Source of the DNA: Pithys albifrons albifrons
Lineage: Eukaryota > Chordata > Aves > Passeriformes > Thamnophilidae
Direction of reading: 5' to 3'
NCBI RefSeq assembly: GCF_047495875.1
Contig: NC_092474.1
Coordinates: 186,001-250,000, forward strand
DNA: 64,000 nucleotides
The notes beneath the pieces were generated by a model. That model ran no database searches and had not been told where the DNA came from. It saw only the letters and a list, made by a program, of their open reading frames with translations. This document shows, piece by piece, positions 26,701 to 36,121 of this stretch. Each line of letters begins with the position of its first letter. Position 1 is the stretch's first letter. Made by a program: the position numbers and the translations under genes.

Positions 26701-26817
26701 GACTAGAAGGGACACGTTAGATATCGCACCGGCCAGGAAACAGTCCACGATGCCCTGGTTTCTCCGAGGACAATAGCCAAAGTCATCTCCAGTTATTATT
26801 AGCTTCACCTGAAGCAT
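14465..26817 (-). CDS. YDJC: YDJC, YdjC-family carbohydrate deacetylase homologue, five coding exons
   Basis: Predicted metal-dependent deacetylase of acetylated sugars, by homology to bacterial YdjC/ChbG; the vertebrate substrate is not established. Coding exons, in order, are 26660-26817, 18532-18691, 17756-17855, 16661-16838 and 14465-14780. They sum to 912 bp (303 residues plus stop) with compatible phases and GT/AG borders. Family motifs are present in order: GDDFGYC (Asp11/Asp12), GLHANLSEG (His61), [10 protein letters not shown] (His132, His134, His136) and [20 protein letters not shown] near residue 250. The human protein is slightly longer at its C-terminus (about 323 residues). The start is fixed by an in-frame TGA just upstream of ATG 26817. 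Intron 1 is about 8 kb. The gene is convergent with UBE2L3 and divergent from SDF2L1. Confidence 0.96.
14781..16660 (-). other. YDJC: YDJC intron 4, with an internal GC-box patch
   Basis: Non-coding. The segment at about 15730-15890 is rich in CpG and contains GGGGCGGAGC and GGGGCGGG, which are Sp1-type GC boxes, unlike the rest of the intron. It could be a small regulatory element or an alternative promoter. Confidence 0.5.
16661..16838 (-). CDS. YDJC: YDJC coding exon 4
   Basis: 178-bp exon, acceptor TTTTACTTGCAG and donor GTAAGA. It encodes [19 protein letters not shown] to VFTKHGI and ends two bases into codon 199. It aligns with the human segment that begins VCQVFAEALQAYG. Confidence 0.95.
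17756..17855 (-). CDS. YDJC: YDJC coding exon 3, HxHxH motif
   Basis: 100-bp exon, acceptor CTGCTGCACAG and donor GTGAGA. It encodes [17 protein letters not shown] and the [10 protein letters not shown] motif (residues 130-139), then one base of the next codon. Confidence 0.95.
18532..18691 (-). CDS. YDJC: YDJC coding exon 2
   Basis: 160-bp exon, acceptor CCTGTTACAG and donor GTAGGA. It encodes [14 protein letters not shown], then [11 protein letters not shown] to NMSE, and ends in phase 0. The HANLSEG motif holds a predicted metal-binding histidine. Confidence 0.95.
18692..26659 (-). other. YDJC: YDJC intron 1 (about 8 kb)
   Basis: Long intron without a recognised exon, RNA gene or intact transposon. 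The sequence is of mixed composition. Reading frames on both strands are short, disagree with each other and resemble no known family. Splicing across it is supported by the matching phases of the two flanking exons (AGG/A gives R). Confidence 0.8.
26660..26817 (-). CDS. YDJC: YDJC first coding exon
   Basis: Encodes [16 protein letters not shown] through AAKLARR (52 codons plus two bases) and ends at the donor GTAAGC. It carries the paired aspartates of the active site. An acceptor-like sequence (TTTACTTTTTTGCTAG) ends at 26833, so this is probably the second exon, with a non-coding first exon in the CpG island upstream. Confidence 0.95.
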
Positions 26818-26830
26818 CCTTAGCTGTCAT
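26783..26830 (-). other. Upstream open reading frame overlapping the YDJC start
   Basis: ATG at 26828-26830 opens a 15-codon frame that ends in TGA at 26783-26785, past the YDJC ATG at 26817 and in another frame. If the transcript is spliced at 26833, this ATG lies 2 bases into the exon and would be scanned first. Confidence 0.5.
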
Positions 26831-26859
26831 CCCTAGCAAAAAAGTAAAGGAGGTTAAAT

Positions 26860-27525
26860 GGGAGCACTCGGCAGTCTGCGGATCAGCGGCGAACAGGAAA
26901 AGCCGGGCTCACCGGGGGCGAACCCGGCCGTGACTCAGCCCTGCCTGACTCTCCTCCTGCCGCACCTCAGCGCGCCGCTGGCTGTGCAGAGCCGGGCTGG
27001 CCCAGCCGTGCCGGGCCGTGCCCCGGGGGAAGCCCCGCCCGCACTGTGCCCCGCCCGGCACGGGGCACGGGCCAAGGGTCAGGGGCTCGGGGGGTCGATG
27101 TCACCGACCGCGGGCGCGTCAGGGGCTCGGATTCCGTGAGGCGGGCACAGCCCCGCCCGCCGAGCGCAGTGCGATGGCCCGAGCGCGGATCACCTGAGGC
27201 CACCCCGCAGCCGTGACGTGCCGGTGCGGGCCGTGTCCCCGAGGACAGGCGGGACGGCCCTCCCTCCCTCCGGCCCTCCCGCCGCGGCGGGGGCAGTGGG
27301 GCCCGCCGGCCCTCCCGTACCTCCGCTGCGGCCCGGTCTCGGCCCCGGGGGGTGGCTGGCCCCGGTGGCAGAGCTGTGGCCGCCGCGCATCCCCCCGGCC
27401 CGGCGCTGCCGAGCGGCCACAGCCGGAGCCCCCGCGGGCCGGGCCGGCCCCGCCGCAGCAACGCCGCCTCCGAGCTCCGAGCGCGCCCGGCACCGCGCAG
27501 CGCCCGCCGGCGGCCCCTGGCGGCA
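26860..27525 (-). promoter_or_regulatory. YDJC: CpG-island promoter of YDJC
   Basis: Very GC-rich, CpG-dense sequence directly upstream of the YDJC start. Candidate - strand splice donors for a non-coding first exon include GAG/GTACGG (near 27318) and CAG/GTGATC (near 27187), which could pair with the acceptor at 26833. The exact transcription start cannot be read from sequence. Confidence 0.7.
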
Positions 27526-27528
27526 CGG

Positions 27529-27760
27529 CACGGTACGGTTTGGCACGGCACGATACGGCATGGCATGGGAGGGCACGACACGGCATGGCTCGGTACAACA
27601 TGGCATGGCATGGCACAGCATGGCATGGCACAGCCCCGTACGGCCCAGCTCGGCACAGTAAGCCACGGCATGGCCCAGCTTGGTATGGCACGGTCCAGTA
27701 TGCCACAGTACGGTATGGCCTGGCATGGCCTGGTACAGCACAGCACGGTATGGGAAGTCA
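27529..27760. repeat. Degenerate 5-bp satellite, GGCAC/GGCAT/GGTAC type
   Basis: About 230 bp of a drifting pentamer (CGGCA, TGGCA, CGGTA and similar). It keeps reading frames open on both strands and yields H/A/M/W/G-rich or C/H/P-rich peptides. It lies between the YDJC CpG island and a CR1 fragment. No protein should be called from it. Confidence 0.9.
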
Positions 27761-27786
27761 TCTTCACTTATTATTAGCTTCACCTT
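27755..27786 (-). repeat. Copy of the YDJC translation-start region
   Basis: On the - strand, this stretch shares a 16-base exact core (GTGAAGCTAATAATAA) and then GATGACTT with the YDJC coding start at about 26777-26806, with only a few mismatches between. It translates VKLIISEDDF against [10 protein letters not shown] in the gene. The frame has no downstream YDJC sequence, so it is a fragment. Confidence 0.6.
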
Positions 27787-27885
27787 CCTTCAGATACTTC
27801 AGGCCCTCCATCAGATACTTGCATACGTTAATGAGATCCCTTCTCCGTCATCTCTTCTTGAGCCTGACTGTCCTCAGCAAAGGAA
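27787..27885 (-). mobile_element. CR1-like LINE fragment
   Basis: Read on the - strand, it contains words of the avian CR1 3' region (a version of 'gatctcattaacgtat' followed by 'aagtatctgatggaggg'). It is short and diverged. Family assignment is from remembered consensus, not a search. Confidence 0.5.
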
Positions 27886-27889
27886 GAAC

Positions 27890-30260
27890 CATCGGTTTGG
27901 AGACAAAGAAGCACAAATCAGCTAAGGGAATTCAACTGTTTTCACACCTGGAGACGAGGTATGAAACATCTGTATGTGGGGGCATGAACACCTGGTTTTC
28001 CAGGTCTGTTTCCTCACAAGGAATTTGGAGTCAGTGAACTGAGGTAGGTTGCACCCTGCTGAGACTCTCATCAGCTGCAGTCCAGGTAGCAACTGCTACA
28101 GAACTTTGGGAGGGGAATGTCTCTGCCTCCCATCTCAGAGGGCTCTGCAGCAGAAAAAAGCGTTTCCACTAGCCTGAGGGCACTTTGAGGGGCAGCTAAG
28201 ATTTGGATGATTATTTGTAAGCATATTTTGAAACTTTGAAGGAGAAAAATAAAAGTAGAATGAGTGGTAGCAATGTTATTCATGGAAGAACTTGGTTCCT
28301 AGGCTGTGCTCTCCCTGTAGGCCCTGAAATGGGCAGCACTGGGAGCATGGGAGACTTCTGCTTCATCTGGAGGGGACATCAGCTGTTTGGCACTTTCTGG
28401 CTCTTCGTGGGTGCGTAAATGAACAGCGACTACTGGAAATGATGCTGAGAGCTGGAAGCAGCCTTCTGCCTCTCCAAGACCCTTTCTCATAGAAAAAACT
28501 TATATGGAATGAAATTCCAAACAGATCATGCTAAAATGCTGTAGAGAACTTGGTAAGTCTTCATTCTGGCAATTCCTGTGAGCATTTCCATCATTTAATA
28601 GCTGTATGGCTCTGTTAGAGAAAAGTTTTTCATGCTGTGTAAAGGTTTCCAGTGCCCTTGGCATTTCAGAGGGGATATTTATGCAACTGCTACTTGCTGC
28701 TTCTTCTGGGAGACCATCACAGCCTGCCTACATTCCCCAAGAGGCTTCACTTACTGATGAGCACTGTTACTATAAGAGATGAAGTCACCACAACTCTGAA
28801 GTAATGTCATGAATCAAAAAAGGTACCCCCTGCCTTTGCAGATCCAAACTCTGTGGTTTCTGCCTCTTTCTAGTACTGTCAGTGCTCCCTGCCCCTGCAC
28901 AGGTGAGAGGCACTACATAAGAATCTTAGACAAAGCTTGGCTTCTCAGCCTTCTTAACCTTAGTATGTGTTTAATGTTATTAATGGTAACATCCTTCTTA
29001 AATATTTAATGCAGTTCCTGGAGGCTTTTCTTTTCCGATTTCATTACTGTTTATCCATATGTCCTTCCTGTGACTGGAAGCAAACAGTCCCCAGCAGGCA
29101 AATCTTGCCCCTGTGCCACATGCCCCATGGATGCCAGCACAGTTGATATCCTGGCTGCTGCCAAACAGCCCTTGCAACAACCCCCACCCAGTCCACAGGA
29201 AAGTCTCTTACAAATTCAGCCCCGAGCTGGAAGGCAAGGCAGACTTCCTCTGGCTGGTCTCTCCACTCTAATGAAGGCAGGAATATTGGCCAGCATTTTG
29301 GTGGAGCTGCATAAGCCGGGACATGTACTAAGCACAGGCTGCATCTTCCAGCTTAACTAAAATAAAACACCCTACCTCATCTTAGTCACAGAAGCCAACA
29401 GGACCTCTCTCCATCCCCAAGTGCTTCACTCCTTTTGAGCTTGAATTTCTTTTCCTGAACTTGGAGTTAATCAGTAGCAAATTTAGAGGTTTCCTCTATT
29501 TCACAAAAGTATTTCCCAACAATTACTGCTTCCAACAAGCTGTCTGTTTATATAAAAAATGTGTTTTCTATTTCTTGTTCCCTTGACTGCAGCAAATTAC
29601 TTCATCTGGGACTACAATGGTAGCACAGTAGGGCTTGGTTTGTCTTTTCCTTGCAGGAAATTTTGTTGAAAGTGTGAACTGTAAAAGGTGTTTGAATGAG
29701 ACAAAGTCAAATCCATTTTTTAAATGAAAGGATGTAAATGTTTTGTTCTCTTCCCCAGCCTCAGAGATTTACAAAATCTTTGAAGTTGCTTCTGGAGAAA
29801 TACTTAAATTAAAGCTTTTTCAACCCTTCACTGAGGTCGGTTTTCAGAGGAAACAAAACATTTGTGTTCATGCTGTCAGTGCCCATCTCAGTCTCCTCTT
29901 GGTAGCAGTGGCATCCCTTGGCCAATTCCAACTCTGCAGCAGAGACAGAGGTCCTGCAACAACCACTGCAGTCCCCAAAATGATCAGGTATAAAACCAAC
30001 TGTTTAGTTGGCCAGGGCAGGAGTTGCAGGAGGGCACTGTGGTGAGGCGTAGGGCAGAAAGGAGAAGAAAAGGAGTGGACTTTAGCAGAGATTGAGGTAA
30101 GTGGCAGACAGAGTGCTGTGGTGCCCAATAGCTGTGGTCTGCAGCCTCTGAGCTGAGCCACCCTGAGCTGAAGTGATGGAATGTAACTGTGACCAGAGCT
30201 GGGCTGCAGTGGGCAGGTTTCCTAAAATGCACACACATGATGAGCCTTTGGAAAAGTGAT
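27890..30260. other. Intergenic DNA between YDJC and the CR1 element
   Basis: I see no supportable gene, RNA or clear repeat. In mammals CCDC116 lies between YDJC and SDF2L1, but nothing in the frames here resembles it. Confidence 0.6.
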
Positions 30261-30269
30261 GCTCCCCCT

Positions 30270-30762
30270 GTGCTTGGCACTGTGTCCAGTTCAGGAAAGA
30301 CACTGAGGTGGTGGAGCGAGTCCAAAGAAGAGCAGCAGAGCTGGTGAAGGGTCTGGAGCCCAAGTCTGATAAGGAGCAGCTGAGGGGTCCTCAGCCTGGA
30401 GAAAAGGAGGCTCAGGAGTGACCTTATCACCCTCTACAACTCCCTGAAGGGAGGGTGTAGCCAGGTGGGGGTCAGCCTCTTCTCCGAGGCAACCAGCGGC
30501 AGGACAAGAGGGCACTGTCTCAAGCTGTGCCAGGGAAGGTTTAGGTTGGACATTAGGAAGAATTTCTTCACAAAAGAGTGATTAGACATTGGAGTGGGCT
30601 GCCCAGGGAGGTGCTGGAGTCACCATCCCTGGAAATGTTAAAGGAAAGACTGGATGTGGCACCCAATGCCATGGTCTAATTAAGAAATTGGTGTTCAGTC
30701 ATAGGTTGGACTTAGTGATCTCAGAGGTCTTTTCTGATCTAATTGATCCTGTGATTCTGTGA
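30270..30762 (+). mobile_element. CR1 LINE, truncated 3' end
   Basis: About 490 bp resembling the remembered CR1 3' consensus: 'gtgtccagttc', 'ctggtgaagggtctggagc', 'gcctggagaaaaggaggctc', 'tagccaggtgggggtc', 'aagaatttcttcac', 'gggctgcccagggaggtg'. It ends in the characteristic ATTCTGTG tail. It is 5'-truncated and carries only the last part of the reverse-transcriptase region in broken form plus the 3' UTR. A small internal deletion is likely near 30385. Confidence 0.92.
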
Positions 30763-33700
30763 AAGCAGATTTCCCCAGTCTTACAGGGGTTAGTTGGGCA
30801 TGTGTGGGCCATTTGGTGACAAGGGAGAGGGTCCCCCCAGCACAACCAGTAAAGAGGAGCCCAGAGAAGAGAGGCATGTTCCCTTTCCCCTCCAGCTGTG
30901 CAGTCTGGGTGTTCACAGTGCCAGGGCATGCCAAGTGGATTGGTAGCCCAAGCTCTCAAAGGGCAGAGGATGTAGGTTCTGCCCAGTGTTGCTTGCTGAA
31001 CTCTGGGAGATGAAAGCAGCAAAGAGCATAGTGCTGAACTGATTTGAAGCTAACTGTATAATGCTGAATAAACACACCCAAAACCTTATGGTTGGTCCCC
31101 TTACTCATGACTTGGAATTCACTGCATATATGGGCATCCTGCATTTTGCATCAGCAAAGATGGGAATCCCCAAATTCTGGGGTACATCTGCTGAGAGTTG
31201 AAAGGCTTCCCTCACCCCACGTAGCACAGCCAGGCAGTACCTGTCACCTTCCCTTGCCTGTGCCTGAAATACCTGAATTTACACCAGCACAAGATAATGC
31301 CAACACCTGACAAGATGTGTGGTCCTACCATGGTGGCTGAAAGTGAAAGGCAAAATTTGCCATCGTGATCTTATTATTAACTTGATACATGGCATTAAGT
31401 TATGGAGGACTGTTACAAAACTCAAACCCTTCCTGATGAAGACAGCAGGTCTCTGGTTTATGTATTGCTCAAGGATGGTGAATTTAATCTACTTTCCCTT
31501 TTTCAGAGGGTTATTTTCTCTCTGCTGTGTTTCCTTCAGTGTCTAATGTGCGTAAAAATTAATATTTGAATATGAACTAAGCTACAGCATCTGTGATTTC
31601 TGACTGGGGTTGAGATGATGTAAAGCCTGCACATTCCTATTCCAGATGCCTCTTCACCTGATGTCGATGTCTATTAAATATACAAAGACTTCTGGCCAAA
31701 AAAGAGTTGGGACAGCAAACCCTTCTACTAGTCTATGAAATGATGGGTCCAAAATAGGTACTGTTTAACTGTGTGCATTATTAGCTTAACCTACACTATC
31801 TGATTCCATTAACTGTTTGATTGCATTGAAACTCAAGATGTCAGTTTGCCCTCTCTGAAAGTTATTATGCTATCTGGAGTTCATTTCTTGGTATTTATGA
31901 TGAAGGTTCCTAGAGGAAATTATCTTTAGGCAGAATAACACTTTTATTGAAGTCAGAAAGGGGCAGGTTATATAAAAGATGCTTAGATGTTCAGTGAAAT
32001 TTTCAGAATTACATTAATATTTACCTAAGATTGAAACAGATGTCTAGAGGTTTTTCCAATCCCACAAAGAACTAAATTATTTTAAATGCTGCCTGAACTG
32101 GTATAACATACATTGGATTTTTACATTCTTGTTCTGAAATAGTAAGTTAGCAATCAAAACCACAATTTCAATCCATGCCTACAAATTCTAAATAACTACC
32201 TCAGCTACAGTTTACACTGTCAAAACAACAGCAGAGCTAAGCCTGAACCTGGTTTGCACAAATGTTGATTAAGAGCCATTAAAATGAATTAAAGATAACA
32301 GAGGCAGGGCCTCAAGTTAAGGGAAAAAAAGAAGAAAAAGCTGTATTTTATATTTAAAGTATTAATGCATAAAACTTTTAATCAATGTCTTGATTTTTTT
32401 TTTTTTGCTGGCTGGATCTAGTCTGCACAACCTCTACTTCCAAGCACTTTGCTTCCTAAAGGGATGGAGTGGGGAAGGAAAAAAATGAAGTTGGGAGGAT
32501 ATAGGCTTTTCAGAAGTCACTAGGAGACTGTTGAATCTCCTTTTGAAAATGCAGTCAGACACACTTTCATCTGGGAAAAAGTACTTTCCAATTATCTTTG
32601 ATTTATGTTTGTTGCTGTTATGAAGGTACACCTTGAGATGATGTTTGGCTTCAATGGCATCAGACTGTCAGCACAAATTAATAGGGCTGAAGCAAGAAAA
32701 TCTGACGAGTTCTTCTGAATCTCAAAAGCTTACATCAAAAGTGGGAGACAAAAAGATTTTTGCCTAATCAGAAAATGAGTATCAGCAAAGTAGGATTAAT
32801 CAAGAAACCCATTAGCCAAAATATCTCTGCCAGAAAACAGAACTACTGCCTCCAAAAGTCCCTAGAAGTGTACCATGAGAGGCAGAGGACTCACTGAAGC
32901 AGGCTCACTGCTGAGCTTTTGAGAGAAACAGCCTCTAGAAAGTCCAGTAGTACGAATGATAGCCAGAGAGAAGTATCCATGTTATCAGACATGGAAGAAG
33001 AGATGGCTGTAGGAGCATGAGTTCCCTCTCCAGAAGAGCTGGTGCTACCAATGAGAACATCAGGGATGCCTCAGCAATGTAACACATGTGAGTTAATCTG
33101 GCAGGTCACCTACAGCGATTGTTGTCCTCTCCCAGCATCACTGAAAGCACAAGGAAAATCTCAGCTGGTTGAATGGAAATGCACATTAATTCCTCTGGAG
33201 TTCTATGGAGAGATTCTGTGTTCCTGAAGCATCAGTAAGTGGTTGAGAGATGGTGGCAACATTACTGGACAGGATTGCCAGGACTCTGCAGAGCTTTCAA
33301 GGAAATACTCTCTACCTCAAAGACTAGAAACAGAAAATAGCAATTAAAAAATCATCCAATCTTTTCCTCCAGATGAAGAAATCTTCAATTTACATATGTG
33401 TATGTTATACTATTTTGTCAAATGTCTTCTGCTTATTGAGTTACTCTGTTTCTTCTTATACTACATTAACATCTACTGAATGCAAAAATATGAACAACTG
33501 ATTTTAGCTATCTAGTCCTTACACAGCTTAGGCTGAGTGATAAGAAATTGTAACTCTATTTTTGGCAAACCATTTTGTTGTCATTTTGATTTGTCTCTGG
33601 GCGACAGCATTTTATTTTTACTGTTCACTATTTGTATCAGGTTTAGGGGTCAGTTAGGAGAGCTCTGTTGTAAGATATTCCAGTGGGGATGAATGTTTGA

Positions 33701-35270
33701 TCTGGAGTGAGGTTTATAAACAGCGGTACATCCATGTGGGGTGAAAGGAGGAGACATTAAAAACCCCACAATGTTCACAGGCCTGGTTCTGTACTGTTAC
33801 TGCCTTGAGTTCAGTGCAGTTCATCCTTATTGATGAAAAGACCAGATGCAGGGAAAAGTCAGTGGAAGAGCTGATATGGGCTTGTTTTCATCTCAAGCAC
33901 TATTGTCTTCAGAATTGTGCCCTCTCTTTTGCCCGAGGTTCTCAGTCTGAGAAAGAATCCAGGTGTTTTTGCAGCATTCTCTGTAAATCAAAGGCTGTCT
34001 ACACCAATAGATGCACCAGTGCGTTGTGGGGTGTAGATCAGGCCCAGGAGCTGCCAGCTCTGCTACCTTAGTTGCCAGTCACTGTTTTTGTCATGCAAAG
34101 CAAACAGAAAGTTTAAAGCAACTTTAACAAAGGGCAATAAAAAAGGAAACCCTTTCTCTACAGTCTGTTGCTTTGGGCCAGCATACACCCTCTGAAATTT
34201 TCTTGTGCCACAGATTTTTCGTCCATGTATGCTGAAAGCATTTGGCAGTGCCAAATCCTGTTTTTCAGGGAGGGCCACTTACACCTACAGCTGCACCTGA
34301 GTGGAAATGGCAGGTGTTTTCAAAATCCTTGGAAATCAAGTGTGCACAGGGACTGCAGTGATTGAAGGAAGAAGGTTTTCTAGTTACGTTTTACATTCTC
34401 CCCTTCTACAGCACTGTTGAATTATTTGTTCATGTGCATAAACAAGAATCATAATGAGACTCCTACCAAAAAAACTGGTGTTTCCATGACCAGTGTGCAG
34501 TCATATAATTTCAGAGGCAATTTTACCTGTGGCTTACAGCAATCTACTGGAAACAATAGTGGGCCCTGTGGCAGTGAGGTGGCTGTTAATTGCCGTGGGT
34601 GTGTGGCATTGATGGGTTCTTTGTTGGCAACCGTTCTAACCCAATTATGTTTCTAAAGTAGGACTGAAAAGCATTGTAGGGAGCACCATGTAAATGGCAC
34701 TAAATGCACTGAGACTGAGCGACCTCCCAGAAAGAGAGACAGGTGCCAGCTAAAGCCCCATATGATTGATTTTCCACGGCTAAAATAGCAACCACAGACA
34801 TCTGGTTTTGCCCCAGTTATAACAACAGCAGCAAATGTGAGCTGTTGTCTTAGTTGGAACAGCAAGCCTGCTTAGAATGACATAAAAACATGGCATTTGA
34901 CTATCAATAGGGGGGACCTTTTCCTTTTCTTTGAGTAAATCTTTATACTTCCAGCACTAGGAAATGAGTTTTTAGTCCTGAGAAAAGCAGAGTGGGTGTA
35001 CACACGTTCCCCAAATGAGCAGATATTTACTCAACTCTAACAGCAGGACCTGCAGGGAGGAGCAGACTTAGATGTGCCACCAGCCAGCACTTAGCTAGAG
35101 GTGACCTGAACAGTAGCAGGAGGGGCTGATTGACCCCTTAGTGCCAACTCTGGCTCCTCGAGGCTGCACCTGAACCATTACCTGTGCCTGGGCTGCTGAC
35201 CCCAGAGCAGGGGTGTCGCTGTGAGAGCATTTGTTCTCTTCCCGGCTCTGATGATAACTGAACAGTCCTA
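30763..35270. other. Intergenic DNA upstream of SDF2L1
   Basis: AT-rich non-coding sequence with no recognised exon on either strand. It has only ordinary homopolymer runs, such as the T run near 32395-32406. Confidence 0.6.
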
Positions 35271-35325
35271 CTTGCTGCACACAGAGCCGCCACAGCGCTG
35301 CCCGGCGGTGGCACGGCCCGGAGAG

Positions 35326-35590
35326 AGGGGCCCGGGGGCAGAGGGGCCCGGGGGCAGAGGGGGCCGGGGGGGCAGAGGGGGCCCGGGGGCAGAGGGGGCC
35401 GGGGGGCAGAGGGGGCCCGGGGGCAGAGCCGGCCCGGGGGCAGAGCCGGCCCGGGGCAGAGGGGGCCCGGGGGCAGAGCCGGCCCGGGGGCAGAGCCGGC
35501 CCGGGGCACAGGCTGGAAGGGGCCATAGGCTCCAGGGGCACAGGTTCCCGGGGGGCACAGGCTCCAAGGGGGACGGGCTCCAGGGGCGCA
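35326..35590. repeat. G-rich minisatellite next to the SDF2L1 promoter
   Basis: Tandem array based on GGGGGCAGAG alternating with GGGCCC or GGGGCC, decaying into looser GGGGCACAGGCTCC units to the right. The + strand has many runs of four to seven G. The - strand frames it keeps open read PGPLCPRAPSAP-like and are artefacts. Confidence 0.92.
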
Positions 35591-35639
35591 CGGTGGGCCC
35601 GGCCAAGCCCCCTGAGGGAGCAGCGCGCGCGATGCCCCT

Positions 35640-35952
35640 TCGCGTCCTCCCCCGGGAGGCGCCACGCCACGCGCTCTGATTGGTCGCTTTTCCCCGTGCC
35701 CCTTCGCCGTAGCCCAATCCGAGAGCTCGGCGGAGGGAGAGGAACGCGGGGATTGGCTGAGCACGGCGGAGGGTGGGGCAATCGCCGCGCCCGCGCGAGG
35801 GAGCGGAAGCGCCGCTCTGAGGGGGCGGCGGTGCCGGTGCCGGCCGGGCCCAGGGCGGAGAGCGGCGGGACCCGCCGGGCCTGGGGTGGCCGTACCGGGA
35901 CCGGCCGGGTTGAGGCGGTGGCAGTACCGGGACCCGCCGGGCTGCGGGCGCG
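35640..35952 (+). promoter_or_regulatory. SDF2L1: SDF2L1 promoter with three CCAAT boxes
   Basis: CpG-rich sequence immediately upstream of the SDF2L1 ATG. NF-Y type boxes occur at 35679-35683 (ATTGG), 35714-35718 (CCAAT) and 35752-35756 (ATTGG), and CCACG occurs twice at 35662-35671. These are the halves of an ER-stress element, but I find no exact CCAAT-N9-CCACG or ATTGG-N-CCACG. SDF2L1 is known to be induced by the unfolded-protein response. Confidence 0.7.
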
Positions 35953-36121
35953 ATGCGGGGCGGTCGCCACCTCCTCCCGCTGCTGCTCCTGGCGGTGCTG
36001 CGCGGGCTGTGCCACGGCAGGGAGCCGGCGCCGGGCGCCGTGACCTGCGGGTCGGTGCTGAAGCTGTTCAACACCCGTCACAGCGTGCGGCTGCACTCGC
36101 ACGAGGTCAAGTACGGCTCCG
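35953..36121 (+). CDS. SDF2L1: SDF2L1 exon 1: signal peptide and start of the first MIR repeat
   Basis: Starts at ATG 35953 in a CpG-rich context, encodes the hydrophobic leader, then VTCGSVLKLFNTRHSVRLHS to KYGS, and ends at the donor GTGAGC after one base of the next codon. Confidence 0.95.

Noticed and set aside
26967..27783. Overlapping long - strand frames rich in H, P, C and A
   Set aside because: Produced by the CpG island plus the 5-bp satellite, with all frames open and no family resemblance.
27213..28037. 274-codon + strand frame through the same satellite
   Set aside because: Same repeat artefact. The second half reads into the CR1 fragment and unrelated DNA.
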